The notes beneath the pieces were generated by a model. It saw only the letters and a list, made by a program, of their open reading frames with translations, was not told the DNA's origin and searched no databases. Below, one piece after another: positions 1 to 8,012 of a DNA stretch of 64,000 nt (within the stretch, counting starts at the first letter, position 1; every line of letters begins with the position of its first letter). Made by a program: the position numbers and the translations under genes. This stretch comes from Cohnella sp. GbtcB17 (GTDB lineage: Bacteria > Bacillota > Bacilli > Paenibacillales > Paenibacillaceae), in assembly GCF_019091135.1 (NCBI RefSeq), contig NZ_JAGXJW010000029.1:21665-85664 (forward strand). The letters run 5' to 3'.

Positions 1-337
1 ATCGCCTCTTCTTCGAGAGGCGATGGCCCTGCGGGGCGGCCCGCCCACCGTATCGCCTCTTCTTCGAGAGGCGATGGCTCTGCCGAGCCACCCGCCCGCC
101 GTATCGCCTCTTCTTCGAGAGGCGATGGCCCTGCGGGGCGGCCCGCCCACCGTATCGCCTCTTCTTCGAGAGGCGATGGCCCTGCGTAGCCGCGCGCCAA
201 CCGTATCGCCTCTTCAACGAGAGGCGATGGCCCCGCGGAGCCGCGGACCAGCCGTATCGCCTCTTGTATGAGAGGCGATGGCTCTGCCGAGCCGCCCGCC
301 CGCCGTATCGCCTCTTCCACAAGAGGCGATGGCCGCG
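1..337. repeat. 51-bp tandem hairpin array A (7 units, cut by window edge)
   Basis: Seven units start at exactly 51-bp steps (1, 52, 103, 154, 205, 256, 307). Each opens with a perfect inverted repeat, ATCGCCTCT / AGAGGCGAT, around a 6-nt centre. The centre varies between units (TCTTCG, TCAACG, TGTATG, TCCACA) while the stem does not change. The rest of the unit is GC-rich. Because 51 is a multiple of three, open frames run through the array, but unit 6 has an in-frame TGA in the loop, so it is read here as non-coding. The array touches the window start and may be longer. A related 51-bp array lies at 47972-48425. Confidence 0.85.
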
Positions 338-380
338 CTCGCCGTCCCGGCTGCGGCACGTACTAAACATCTCCCCAGCC

Positions 381-430
381 GAGCCGCACGCGCGTCGACA
401 ACGTCGTCGCGTGTGCGGCTCTTTATTTTC
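381..430 (+). terminator. Rho-independent terminator after array A
   Basis: GAGCCGCAC pairs with GTGCGGCTC around a GC-rich interior and is followed by CTTTATTTT. It would end a transcript coming from the left through array A, before the cls promoter region. Confidence 0.7.
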
Positions 431-566
431 CCCGCCAGCCTCGTTGCCTCCGTCTGCCTAAACCGTGTCTTCCGGGTTATACTGGTTATCGACGGACGAG
501 CGCCGTCACGATCAGTGGGTAAGGAAAGTTAGATACAAACACAACATACGGGGGAGGTTCGTGCGG

Positions 567-1997
567 GTGACGACGTGGCTGCTGCTGGCGCTGCTTATCT
601 TCATATTCCAGTCCGGCACGATCCTCGTGCTGGAATATCGCCGTCCGGCCAACGCGATGGCGTGGCTATTCATTCTGTTTTTATTTCCGATCGTCGGCTT
701 CATTCTTTATTACTTCCTCGCGCGCGAGTATGTGCGTCGCCGCAAGGTCCGTCGCAGAGGCGGCCTGGACGAGCAGCGGCGGGGCGAGATATTGACGAAG
801 AGCCATCTGATCAACGAGCCGGGCGATATCCCGGGCGGCGGGTTTGCGGACGAGGCGCGGCTGTTCCGCACGCTGCGCAAGGCGGGGGCGTCCCCGATCA
901 CCGGCTGCAACAAATCGAGGGTGCTGACGAACGGAGAAATGACGTACGACGCGATGATGAAAGCGATTCGCGGCGCCAAGCATCACATTCATTTCGCTAC
1001 ATACATATACCGCGACGACGAGATCGGCCGCATGTTCCGCGACGCGATGATCGAGAAAGCGAAGGAGGGCGTCCAGGTCCGGCTCATCTACGACGGCATC
1101 GGCAGCGTTTCGCTCAGCAAGTCCTTTTTTGCCGCGTTCGAGGAGGCCGGCGCCGAATACGCCTGCTTTTTCCCGCTTCGGCCGGCTTTTATGAAGAAGC
1201 GCATGAACTATCGCAATCACCGCAAAATCCTTGTCGTGGACGGCACCAAAGGCTTCGTCGGCGGGATCAATGTGGGCGAGGAATATTTGGGCAGGCACAA
1301 AAAGCTCGGCTTTTGGCGCGATACGCATCTCGAGCTGGAGGGGGACGCGGTATACGGGCTGCAGGAGGTGTTCCTCAAAGACTGGGAGCTCGCGACGAAG
1401 CAGCGGCCAAGCGATCCCGGATTTTTGCCGGAGCACGGCTGTACGGGAGGCGAGGTCGTGCAGATCGTCGCCGGCGGACCGAACAGGAGAGCCGACGCGA
1501 TCCACGAGACGCTGTTCGCCATTCTGGCGACGGCGAAGCGGCGGATTTGGATCACGACGCCGTACTTTATCCCCAGCGCGGGCGTCGTTATGGCGCTCAA
1601 GACGGCCGCGATGAGCGGCGTCGACGTGCGCATGATCGTACCGCTTATTCCCGATACGAAGCTCGTTCATGCGGCGACAATGTCGTACGTGGACGAGATG
1701 ATGAGCTGCGGGATCCGGTTCTGGCAGTACGAGCGGGGCTTTATTCATGCAAAAGTCGTCATCGTCGACGACCTGATCGCCTCGGTCGGCACGGCGAACA
1801 TGGATTTGCGCAGCTTCTTCAGCAATTTCGAGACAAACGCCTACCTCTTCCATCCCGATGCGATCGCCGCGCTGGAGCGGGACTTTCTCCAGGATCTGAA
1901 GGACAGCAGAGAGCTGGAGCTGTCGTCGTTCCGCAAGCGCTCCGGCGGGCGCAAGGCGGCGGAGGCGCTCTGCCGTATGCTGTCTCCGCTGCTCTAG
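567..1997 (+). CDS. cls: Cardiolipin synthase (phospholipase D family)
   Basis: Membrane enzyme that joins two phosphatidylglycerol molecules into cardiolipin and glycerol. Two N-terminal membrane segments (about residues 3-22 and 32-55) are followed by two PLD domains. The two HKD motifs are visible: His218 in NHRKILVVDG and His394 in HAKVVIVDD, each with the expected Lys and Asp. The length of 476 aa fits the family. The GTG at 567 is preferred because GGGGGAGG lies 9 nt upstream; the in-frame GTG at 561 is too close and upstream starts lack a ribosome site. It stands alone and faces the ligD-type gene tail to tail. Confidence 0.93.
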   Translation: MTTWLLLALLIFIFQSGTILVLEYRRPANAMAWLFILFLFPIVGFILYYFLAREYVRRRKVRRRGGLDEQRRGEILTKSHLINEPGDIPGGGFADEARLFRTLRKAGASPITGCNKSRVLTNGEMTYDAMMKAIRGAKHHIHFATYIYRDDEIGRMFRDAMIEKAKEGVQVRLIYDGIGSVSLSKSFFAAFEEAGAEYACFFPLRPAFMKKRMNYRNHRKILVVDGTKGFVGGINVGEEYLGRHKKLGFWRDTHLELEGDAVYGLQEVFLKDWELATKQRPSDPGFLPEHGCTGGEVVQIVAGGPNRRADAIHETLFAILATAKRRIWITTPYFIPSAGVVMALKTAAMSGVDVRMIVPLIPDTKLVHAATMSYVDEMMSCGIRFWQYERGFIHAKVVIVDDLIASVGTANMDLRSFFSNFETNAYLFHPDAIAALERDFLQDLKDSRELELSSFRKRSGGRKAAEALCRMLSPLL

Positions 1998-2023
1998 CTT
2001 CGCTCGCAGGAAGGCTCGCCGTT

Positions 2024-2914
2024 TTACTTGATCTGCTCCAGCACGTCTCCGAGCCGCTGCGGCTTCATCGAGCCGATCAGATCGCCACGCTCCCGCAGCC
2101 GCGCGACGATGTTGAGCAGGTTGAAGTCGGCCGGACTCGGGTCGGCGCGCACCTCGCTCCAATCGAGCGGCGTCGATACCGGCGCTCCCGCGCGGGCGCG
2201 CGGCGAGTAGGCGCAGACCAGCGTGCGGCCGGGATAAAATTGCAGGTAATCGAGGTAGATGAGCGATCCGCGGTTTTTCTTCAGCCGTTCGACGGTGAAG
2301 AGCTGCGGATTTTTTGCAGTCAAATATTCGGAGACGAACTTGCCGAACCGTCTAAGGTCATCGTAAGTCGGACCGGGCTCGATGCGCATGACGACTTGGA
2401 TGCCCGTCGCGCCTGACGTTTTGGGGACTGCTTCGAGGCCTAGCGAATGCAGCAGGTCGCCGACCTTGTCCGCGGCTTCCATTATTCGCGGTTCGACCTC
2501 AAGACTCGGGTCGATATCGAGCATCCAGCGGTCCGGCAGCGGCTGGGCGATCCGTTCGCAGGAGACGTGGTACTCCAGCGCGTACAGGCTGCCCATCCAT
2601 AGCAGCGTCGGCAGGGAGTCGAGCACGACGTACCGGATGCCGCCTTCCGTCTCGACGCGCACGAAGTCAGGCACCGGCGTAGGCGCATTTTTTTGATAAA
2701 AGGATTTGCCCGCATAGCCCTCAGGGAAGCGGATCGTCGTCAAATAACGGCCTTCGCTATGAGGTAGCAAATAAGGCGCCAATTCAGCCAGCGTCCGCAC
2801 GTAACAGAGCTTGTCGATGCCCATGTCGGGCCACAGCAGCTTATCGGGATGGGAAACGAGCAGCTCGCGATCGCCGAGCCGGAGCGTGACCGGGGACATC
2901 GTGGCCGGCGCCAT
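2024..2914 (-). CDS. ligD: LigD-type NHEJ primase-polymerase, stand-alone domain
   Basis: A 296-aa protein made only of the LigD polymerase (eukaryotic-primase-like) module, which fills gaps and adds nucleotides or ribonucleotides at double-strand breaks during non-homologous end joining. Visible landmarks are the catalytic Asp pair in LDIDPS (Asp133, Asp135), the KTSGATG loop (about 165-171), and the LDYLQF...AYSPRARAGAPVSTPL block, with Asp222 as the likely third metal ligand. No ligase or phosphoesterase domain is fused or adjacent, so the ligase must be encoded elsewhere. The start has GGAGGAA 6 nt upstream. The ku partner is about 1.6 kb away on the same strand. Confidence 0.9.
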   Translation of the reverse strand: MAPATMSPVTLRLGDRELLVSHPDKLLWPDMGIDKLCYVRTLAELAPYLLPHSEGRYLTTIRFPEGYAGKSFYQKNAPTPVPDFVRVETEGGIRYVVLDSLPTLLWMGSLYALEYHVSCERIAQPLPDRWMLDIDPSLEVEPRIMEAADKVGDLLHSLGLEAVPKTSGATGIQVVMRIEPGPTYDDLRRFGKFVSEYLTAKNPQLFTVERLKKNRGSLIYLDYLQFYPGRTLVCAYSPRARAGAPVSTPLDWSEVRADPSPADFNLLNIVARLRERGDLIGSMKPQRLGDVLEQIK

Positions 2915-3078
2915 GGGCGTTCCTCCGTTCTGAAGTCGCCCCTTTGCGTCGAGGCGTTAATCTTCCTAGTGTAGCCGGTATTCGGGCCCGCCATTCCAGG
3001 GCGAATTCCTTTCGCACTTTTGCCTCCGCACGCTCATACAACAATAAAGAAAGCGCTTGGGGAGGGATCGCTACGGAT

Positions 3079-3309
3079 ATGCCGCTGCTGCAGCACGCCG
3101 GCGCGCTGCTATCGCTCGTTTTGGTGTTTTGGACGGGGTCCTCGCTGTTCGCCTTGCTTCACCCCGGTACCGTGCTCCTCCTCGCCCGCGGCGGCCGGGA
3201 CGACGGGCTCTCGCGCCGGGAGCCTGCGTCCGAAGGACGGATCCGCCTGCAGGGCGGCCTGATGAGCTTGGCCGGATTGATCCTGCTGGCGCTGCCGCTG
3301 CTGCTTTAA
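3079..3309 (+). CDS. Small membrane protein, unknown function
   Basis: A 76-aa protein with a hydrophobic N-terminal segment (residues 7-30), a charged central stretch rich in Arg, Gly and Asp, and a second hydrophobic segment of mainly Leu and Ala at the C-terminus. It is likely a two-span membrane protein. The ATG is 12 nt after GGGAGGG, which is rather distant; the frame is also open upstream, so the start is uncertain. It is divergent from the ligD-type gene and ends at a two-way terminator. I do not recognise a family. Confidence 0.55.
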   Translation: MPLLQHAGALLSLVLVFWTGSSLFALLHPGTVLLLARGGRDDGLSRREPASEGRIRLQGGLMSLAGLILLALPLLL

Positions 3310-3326
3310 AATCGGTCGCCGAACGC

Positions 3327-3376
3327 AAAAAAAGATGCCGCCGAAGTCGATAGAACGACTGCGGAGGCATCTTTTT
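3327..3376. terminator. Bidirectional terminator
   Basis: AAAAAGATGCC-CCG and CGG-GGCATCTTTTT form a stem with A and T runs on both sides, serving the small membrane gene on the plus strand and the CAP-domain gene on the minus strand. Confidence 0.8.
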
Positions 3377-3386
3377 CGTATGCGGA

Positions 3387-4178
3387 TCAGCCCGTGAACT
3401 CTTGCACCCATTCGCCGTTAAAGTAGGCGACGCCGATCGATTTGAAGTTCGCGTTCAAAATGTTCGCCTTGTGGCCGGGGCTGTTCATCCACGCAGTCAT
3501 GACTTCAGCAGGCGACTGCTGGCCCATGGCGATATTTTCGCCGGCGTAGCTGTACGTCACGCCGAACTGCTTCATCATGTCGAACGGCGAACCGTACGTC
3601 GGCGAGTTGTGGTCGAAGTAGTTGTTGTTGTACATATCCTTGGCCTTCGCGTCGGCGACCGTCGTCAGCTTAGCGTCGGTCTTCAGCGCGGATAGGCCGG
3701 CTTTGGCACGTTCCTGGTTGACGAGATCGACGACTTGGGCGGCGAAGCCCGACTTCTGAACGGTTGCGCCGGTGCTGGCCGGTGCGGATGGCGCTGTCGC
3801 CGGAGCCGGTGTGGCGGTCGGAGCCGGCGTCGGCGTCACTGCAGGCGCTGGTGTCGGCTTGGCCGGAACCGGCGTGGCCGAAGGCACGGTCGTTGGCTTG
3901 GCTGGAGCGGTCGGCGTGGCCGTAGGCGCCGTGGGCGTCGTGGACGTCGGATTCGAAGGCGTCTGGCCGCCGAACGTGCCGCCGTTCAGCTGCGACAGCA
4001 GCGATTGCCAATCGAACGAGCCGAGATATTGCTGAAGCTGCGAGGCGTCAATATTATATGTGTAAGTCCGGGTCGTCTGGGTCGTCGTCGCGGCATTCGC
4101 AGAAGCGCCGAACGGGACGGCAAGCGACAGCAGAAGCGCGCCGGAAACAGCCAGTTGACCGATACGATTGTTTTTCAT
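3387..4178 (-). CDS. Secreted CAP-domain (SCP/PR1, YkwD-type) protein
   Basis: A 263-aa exported protein. It has a Lys/Arg-started signal peptide ending near ASANA (about residue 27), a short region with Gln-rich helices, a long Pro/Thr/Ala linker (about 75-140, typical of wall-spanning spacers), and a C-terminal CAP domain (about 148-263) containing the NQERAKAG, YFDHNSP, AGENIA and MNSPGHKANIL blocks. CAP proteins of this type are extracellular, and their biochemical role in Bacilli is unclear. The start ATG has AAGGAGG upstream. A c-di-AMP riboswitch precedes it, placing it in the cell-wall or osmotic homeostasis regulon. Confidence 0.9.
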   Translation of the reverse strand: MKNNRIGQLAVSGALLLSLAVPFGASANAATTTQTTRTYTYNIDASQLQQYLGSFDWQSLLSQLNGGTFGGQTPSNPTSTTPTAPTATPTAPAKPTTVPSATPVPAKPTPAPAVTPTPAPTATPAPATAPSAPASTGATVQKSGFAAQVVDLVNQERAKAGLSALKTDAKLTTVADAKAKDMYNNNYFDHNSPTYGSPFDMMKQFGVTYSYAGENIAMGQQSPAEVMTAWMNSPGHKANILNANFKSIGVAYFNGEWVQEFTG

Positions 4179-4206
4179 ATAGACGAATTCCTCCTTGGAA
4201 TGTAAG

Positions 4207-4342
4207 CCTGCGAGGTTAGCTGACGGGTTAGGTCGGAGAACGCCCTGCCGCGGCTGCGGCTTCACCCCGTATACTTGGTTCCCCCGCGCCCTGTCGGGCT
4301 TCGGCTCGGATGTCTCACATTCTATCAGCGGAATCTCGCAGG
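4207..4342 (-). ncRNA. c-di-AMP riboswitch (ydaO/yuaA class)
   Basis: On the minus strand CCTGCGAG (4342-4335) pairs with CTCGCAGG (4214-4207) as the P1 helix. Inside are the class hallmarks GGGGGAACCAAG, GGGGTGAA, and a 3' block CCGACCTAACCCGTCAGCTAACC. The element ends about 30 nt upstream of the CAP gene start. In known members c-di-AMP turns expression off for wall hydrolases and for potassium or osmolyte transporters. The call rests on these motif matches and the closing helix; no covariance search was run. Confidence 0.9.
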
Positions 4343-4387
4343 TTCACGGCATAAATATTACCACGGCCCAGATGTTGGGAAATATAA

Positions 4388-4431
4388 AAAGAGCCGGTCC
4401 TTGTCCCGCGCGGGATTCAGGTGTACCGGCC
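4388..4431 (-). terminator. Terminator of ku
   Basis: On the minus strand GCCGGT ... ACCGGC encloses an inner TCCCGCGCGGGA hairpin and is followed by TCTTTTTATA. It separates ku from the riboswitch-controlled CAP gene. Confidence 0.75.
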
Positions 4432-4493
4432 ATTGCTTCTTAAAAAACTCTCATCGTTTTTCAAATGCGCATCGCTTGTTTATCCGCTAACGA

Positions 4494-5498
4494 TCAGGGC
4501 TGCGGTTCGGTCGCCTTGCGTCTGCGGGAAGGCGCAGCCTTGGAGCCGGCGCCGACCGCTTCTTCGCCGCCGGCGACAGCGGCGCCGGGTACCGGCGGCT
4601 TGGCGCGCGTGCGCTTCGGCTTGTCGGCCGCGGGTGCCGAGCCGGCTTCGCCCGTATCGCCGCGGATCGCCGACTTGCGGCCGGCACCTCTGCCGGCCGT
4701 CGCGCCGGCCGCGGGCGCGTCGCCCGTCTTGACGGCGGCGAGGCTGGCCTGCAGCGCGGACATCAGGTCGATGACGTTGGTCCGTTCCGCCGCCGGCGCG
4801 GTCACGACGTCCACGCCTTGTCCCGCGACCTTGCGGCTGATGGCGTCCAGCATTGCCGTCCGATAGTCGTCCGTATATTTAGCCGCGTCAAACGGCGCAG
4901 ACAGCTGTTCGATGAGCAGCTTGGCCATATCGAGCTCGCGGTCGTTGACGTTCTGGCTTTGCGGCAGGCCGGGGACGCCGGAGATCGACCGGATCTCGTC
5001 GGGATAGAACATCGTCTCCATGCAGATACAGTTGTCGACGCAGCGAATGGCCGCCAGACTGCTCTTGCTGCGGATCGCGATCTTGGCGATGCCGATGCGG
5101 CCGGACTGGCGCATCGCTTCGAGCAGCAGACCATAGGCGCCGGCGCCGGCCTGATCGGGCGACAAATAATACGTTTTTTGATAAAACATCGGATCGATCT
5201 CCTCGAGCGCCACGAAGTCGAGAATCTGAATCGTCCGCGTATTCTCCGGCTTGATCGCCTCCAGCTCGTCCTCGTCGAACAGCACGAATCTTCCTTTGTC
5301 GTATTCGTATCCCTTCGTGATTTCCTCCCACTCGACCGCTCTCTCGCAGTGCGGACAGCTCTTCGCGTAGGAGATCGGCGTGCCGCAAACCTTGTGGATT
5401 TGCCTCAGGTGCACATCCTTGTCCTCGGTAGCGGTAAACATCTTCACAGGCACGTGCACGAGCCCGAAGCTGATGGCGCCTTTCCAAACCGTATGCAT
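4494..5498 (-). CDS. ku: Ku protein, NHEJ end-binding
   Basis: A 334-aa Ku homodimer subunit that encircles broken DNA ends and recruits LigD-type enzymes. The N-terminal signature WKGAISFGLVHVPV is followed by the Ku core with two CxxC-like Cys clusters around residues 39-50 (VCGTP...CPHC), the YYLSPDQ stretch and the KIAIRSK block. The Ala/Pro/Arg/Lys-rich tail after about residue 255 is longer and more basic than the core needs and could bind DNA. The start ATG has GAGGAGG about 11 nt upstream. It is divergent from the small-protein/sspH pair. In B. subtilis the ku-ligD pair is a spore (SigG) system; here the two genes are not in one operon. Confidence 0.95.
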   Translation of the reverse strand: MHTVWKGAISFGLVHVPVKMFTATEDKDVHLRQIHKVCGTPISYAKSCPHCERAVEWEEITKGYEYDKGRFVLFDEDELEAIKPENTRTIQILDFVALEEIDPMFYQKTYYLSPDQAGAGAYGLLLEAMRQSGRIGIAKIAIRSKSSLAAIRCVDNCICMETMFYPDEIRSISGVPGLPQSQNVNDRELDMAKLLIEQLSAPFDAAKYTDDYRTAMLDAISRKVAGQGVDVVTAPAAERTNVIDLMSALQASLAAVKTGDAPAAGATAGRGAGRKSAIRGDTGEAGSAPAADKPKRTRAKPPVPGAAVAGGEEAVGAGSKAAPSRRRKATEPQP

Positions 5499-5549
5499 GA
5501 CGCTTAGCCCTCCTCATGATTCCGTATACCGTTCAGGATTCCCATCGTT

Positions 5550-5579
5550 GCATGGGATTCATACCGTCTGGGCATCCTT
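5550..5579 (+). promoter_or_regulatory. Candidate SigG promoter for the sspH operon
   Basis: GCATG, an 18-nt gap, then CATCCTT resembles the forespore SigG pattern (GHATR, 17-18 nt, CATNNTA/T). It lies upstream of two small genes, the second of which is a spore protein. The -10 match is imperfect. Confidence 0.4.
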
Positions 5580-5634
5580 TACCGGACGATCTTTTCTAGG
5601 CGAAACGAACAACCTGGCGAAGGGAGCGGCGTTC

Positions 5635-5820
5635 ATGAACGAAGAGAAAGCGACGGACGGCCGGGACCATATTTACGAAGGCCGCGACAACTACGACATG
5701 GACATCGACCGTATGATCAACGAAGGGCTCGGCGGTGGTCAGGTGACGTTGGACAACGGCCTCATCGAAGAGACGACGACCGATACGATGCGCGAAAAAG
5801 AAGGGGACGATCCGTCATGA
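5635..5820 (+). CDS. Small acidic protein, unknown function
   Basis: A 61-aa strongly acidic hydrophilic protein rich in Asp, Glu and Gly, without a signal peptide or membrane segment. The ATG has AAGGGAG about 9 nt upstream. Its stop overlaps the start of the next gene by 4 nt (ATGA), so it is translationally coupled to the H-type SASP gene and probably made in the forespore. I do not recognise a family. Confidence 0.7.
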   Translation: MNEEKATDGRDHIYEGRDNYDMDIDRMINEGLGGGQVTLDNGLIEETTTDTMREKEGDDPS

Positions 5821-5993
5821 ATACGCAGCGCGCCAAGCAAATTTTCAATTCGAAGGACACGATCGCCGTGAAGCTGGAAGGACAGCCGGTATGGATCGAA
5901 GAAGTGGACGAAGCCAACGGCATGGCAACGGTGCAGGTCGGGCAGAAGCCGACCAATGTGCAGACGGTGTCGGTCGACCGGTTGACGGAATAG
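5817..5993 (+). CDS. sspH: H-type small acid-soluble spore protein
   Basis: A 58-aa protein beginning MNTQRAKQI and containing QPVWIEEVDE, closely following the B. subtilis SspH pattern (MNIQRAKEL..., MIQHVDE...). H-type SASPs are minor proteins of the spore core whose exact role is not settled. It overlaps the preceding small gene by 4 nt and is followed by a strong terminator. Confidence 0.88.
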   Translation: MNTQRAKQIFNSKDTIAVKLEGQPVWIEEVDEANGMATVQVGQKPTNVQTVSVDRLTE

Positions 5994-6006
5994 CGCGCGT
6001 CGGCGC

Positions 6007-6062
6007 AAAAAAGAGATCGTACCCTTCTGAAGCCAACGCTCGAGGAAACGATCTCTTTTTTT
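6007..6062 (+). terminator. Terminator after sspH
   Basis: AAAAGAGATCGT pairs with AACGATCTCTTTT and is flanked by A and T runs. It can act in both directions. Confidence 0.85.
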
Positions 6063-6063
6063 G

Positions 6064-6107
6064 TTACGAATGCTGTAATTTGAAACTTAAATTTTACATG
6101 ATATAAT
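6064..6107 (+). promoter_or_regulatory. Promoter and possible operator of the TetR gene
   Basis: TTGAAA (6080-6085), 16 nt, TATAAT (6102-6107) is a good SigA promoter. Immediately upstream TTAC-N7-GTAA (6064-6078) is a small inverted repeat whose TGTAATT arm recurs in the promoter of the downstream oxidoreductase. Confidence 0.6.
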
Positions 6108-6134
6108 CGGAAAAAACAGGAAGCGGTCATTCAT

Positions 6135-6716
6135 TTGAACAAGATACCTTTAGATAAAGAAACAATCCTCAACGCGACGGAAGAAGTTATTCGCCGTTTT
6201 GGGCCGGAAAAAGCGAATATTTCCGATGTAGCCAAATCATTAAACGTTAGCCATGCTGCCCTTTACCGATACTATAATGGGAAAACCGCCCTCTGGGATG
6301 CCGTTACGGAACGCTGGCTTAATCGCATGAGTGCTGCTTCAATAGCTATATTAAAAGAAGATACGCCTGCTGATATGAAGCTTTTTCGATTACTCGAAGA
6401 CTTTGCGGAGGGGAAACGCCTCAGCGCGATCGACGACCCGGAAATGTTCGCGAATTACATCAAAGTCGCACACAGCTCGGTGGAAGTCATTCAAAAAAGT
6501 ATCGAAGAAGGCATTAATCGTATCAAAGAGAGTATCGCTCAAGGAATTTCGGAAGGTCTGTTTTTTACGGAATCTCCATATCAAGCGGCGAGAGCCGTAT
6601 ATTTTGCAACCAGTGCTTTTATTAACCCCAACACATTTGAAGACCCGAATCGAAAACAAAATATTGAAGCGGTTATCCATCTTCTGATAAGAGGACTTAA
6701 AAATCCGGATCTATGA
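6135..6716 (+). CDS. TetR/AcrR family transcriptional regulator
   Basis: A 193-aa repressor with the TetR N-terminal helix-turn-helix (ANISDVAKSLNVSHAALYRYYNGKTALWDAV, about residues 27-56; individual blocks NISDVAKSL and ALYRYYNGK are diagnostic) and a helical ligand domain. The TTG start is chosen because the conserved sequence begins there; AGGAAG lies about 12 nt upstream. Base composition is clearly more AT-rich than the neighbours, which suggests later acquisition. The next gene is the probable target. Confidence 0.88.
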   Translation: MNKIPLDKETILNATEEVIRRFGPEKANISDVAKSLNVSHAALYRYYNGKTALWDAVTERWLNRMSAASIAILKEDTPADMKLFRLLEDFAEGKRLSAIDDPEMFANYIKVAHSSVEVIQKSIEEGINRIKESIAQGISEGLFFTESPYQAARAVYFATSAFINPNTFEDPNRKQNIEAVIHLLIRGLKNPDL

Positions 6717-6812
6717 ATTGAACTGAAGCACACGATCCGCCATCGTTCGCTCGCAACGCCTTGTTTCCGAGAGGGGAATAGGATCGTTGCGGGCGTTATT
6801 TATTGCGACTGG

Positions 6813-6857
6813 TTACAAGTAATAAATATTGTAATTCGTTTCTTGGCATGATAGTAT
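6813..6857 (+). promoter_or_regulatory. Promoter and probable TetR operator of the oxidoreductase gene
   Basis: TTGTAA (6829-6834), 17 nt, TAGTAT (6852-6857) forms a SigA-like promoter. TTACAA (6813-6818) and TTGTAA (6829-6834) form an inverted repeat with a 10-nt gap covering the -35 region, a typical repressor position. Another TTGTAA occurs at 6886-6891 downstream of the start site. Confidence 0.5.
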
Positions 6858-6925
6858 CTATCTCATGAGTGACAAAAAATAAATTTTGTAACTTGAATCT
6901 TGGAGTTTAAAGGAGAGGAATATGG

Positions 6926-7891
6926 ATGCTAAATCAAAAATCGGGCGTCGATACGTCGGCAGTCGTGAGCAGAGCGGTACGGCTCGAGTCGTTCGGCGGT
7001 CCCGAGGTTCTTAACGTCCGCGAAATACCCGTGCCGCAGGCGGGCTCGGGGCAGATTCGCGTGCGCGTTGCCGCGGCCGGACTCAATCCGATGGACTGGG
7101 TCATAACTTCCGACGCAAATACCGCGGCCCGATTCGGCTTGCGTTTGCCGTGCGGCTTCGGAACCGACTATGCCGGGATCGTCGACCAGGTCGGTGAAGG
7201 TGTGACCGGGTTCGCTGTCGGCGATCGCGTGTTCGGCGGCGCTCTCTCCCGCACAGTAGCCGAGTATGTCATCATAGACGCGGCAGGGACCATCGCTTCA
7301 GGCGGCGAGGCGCATCCTACCCCCGACGGCGTCGACGGCCGCACCGCGGCCACCCTTGCTATCGCGGGCTGCACGGCATCCGCCGCCCTCGCCGTGGTCA
7401 ACCTCGGTCCGGGCGACACGGTGCTCATTGGCGGCGCAGGAGGCGGGGTCGGCGGGTTCGCCGGCCAGCTCGCTCGACTGAAGGGCGCGCGCGTGATCGG
7501 AACGGGATCGGCGGCTTCGGGCGATGCCCTGCGCGCCCTCGGGGCGGATCCGGTCGTCTACGGCGACGGTATGGTCGACAGGGTCCGTGCCATAGCACCC
7601 GCAGGCGTCACTGCGGCGATCGATCTATTCGGGACAGACACGATGCAGGCTGCGCGAGAACTCGGCGTTTCGGACCAGCGCATCACCACCATCGCGGCAC
7701 AAGTCGGCGGGATCAAGCCGGCAAACGGTGCCGGAGTCGCTCCTGGCGCCATAGAAGAGATCGCTCGCCTGGTCGCGGCGGGCCGGCTCCGCGGGCCGAT
7801 CGCAGCAAGTTTTCCGATGGCGCAGATCCGCGCGGCGGGCGGGCTTCAAGCCGGCCGGCACGTGCACGGCAAGATCGTCATCGACATCTAG
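6926..7891 (+). CDS. NAD(P)-dependent quinone/zinc-type oxidoreductase (MDR superfamily)
   Basis: A 321-aa medium-chain dehydrogenase/reductase. The N-terminal GroES-like domain has the FGGPEVL...AAGLNPMDW pattern of the quinone oxidoreductase branch; the central Rossmann fold carries IGGAGGGVGGFAGQLA (about residues 167-182), a glycine-rich NADPH loop. No zinc-binding Cys cluster is seen, as expected for this branch. AAGGAGAGG precedes the start by 8 nt. It is probably repressed by the adjacent TetR protein and used against electrophiles or quinones; the substrate is not predictable. Its GC content is much higher than that of the TetR gene. Confidence 0.85.
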   Translation: MLNQKSGVDTSAVVSRAVRLESFGGPEVLNVREIPVPQAGSGQIRVRVAAAGLNPMDWVITSDANTAARFGLRLPCGFGTDYAGIVDQVGEGVTGFAVGDRVFGGALSRTVAEYVIIDAAGTIASGGEAHPTPDGVDGRTAATLAIAGCTASAALAVVNLGPGDTVLIGGAGGGVGGFAGQLARLKGARVIGTGSAASGDALRALGADPVVYGDGMVDRVRAIAPAGVTAAIDLFGTDTMQAARELGVSDQRITTIAAQVGGIKPANGAGVAPGAIEEIARLVAAGRLRGPIAASFPMAQIRAAGGLQAGRHVHGKIVIDI

Positions 7892-7976
7892 ATATCGCCA
7901 CGCCAGTCCATCTCCCGCCGCCGCAAAAATGTTGCTTTTTCCAGCCGAATACCTTTACCCGCCGCATAAGCGAACG

Positions 7977-8012
7977 AACAGAAGAATACGTATGAGGATG
8001 CGTTCTTCTGTT
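7977..8012 (+). terminator. Terminator-like hairpin after the oxidoreductase
   Basis: AACAGAAGAA pairs perfectly with TTCTTCTGTT across a 16-nt loop. The T run is short. Confidence 0.55.

Noticed and set aside
23..532. Open frames through array A as a repetitive protein
   Set aside because: They remain open only because the unit is 51 bp; a TGA in unit 6 breaks the frame, there is no ribosome site, and conservation follows the hairpin stem rather than codons.
681..2162. Long open frame opposite cls
   Set aside because: Shadow of a GC-rich gene; cls is certain from its two HKD motifs and the antisense frame has no motif or ribosome site.
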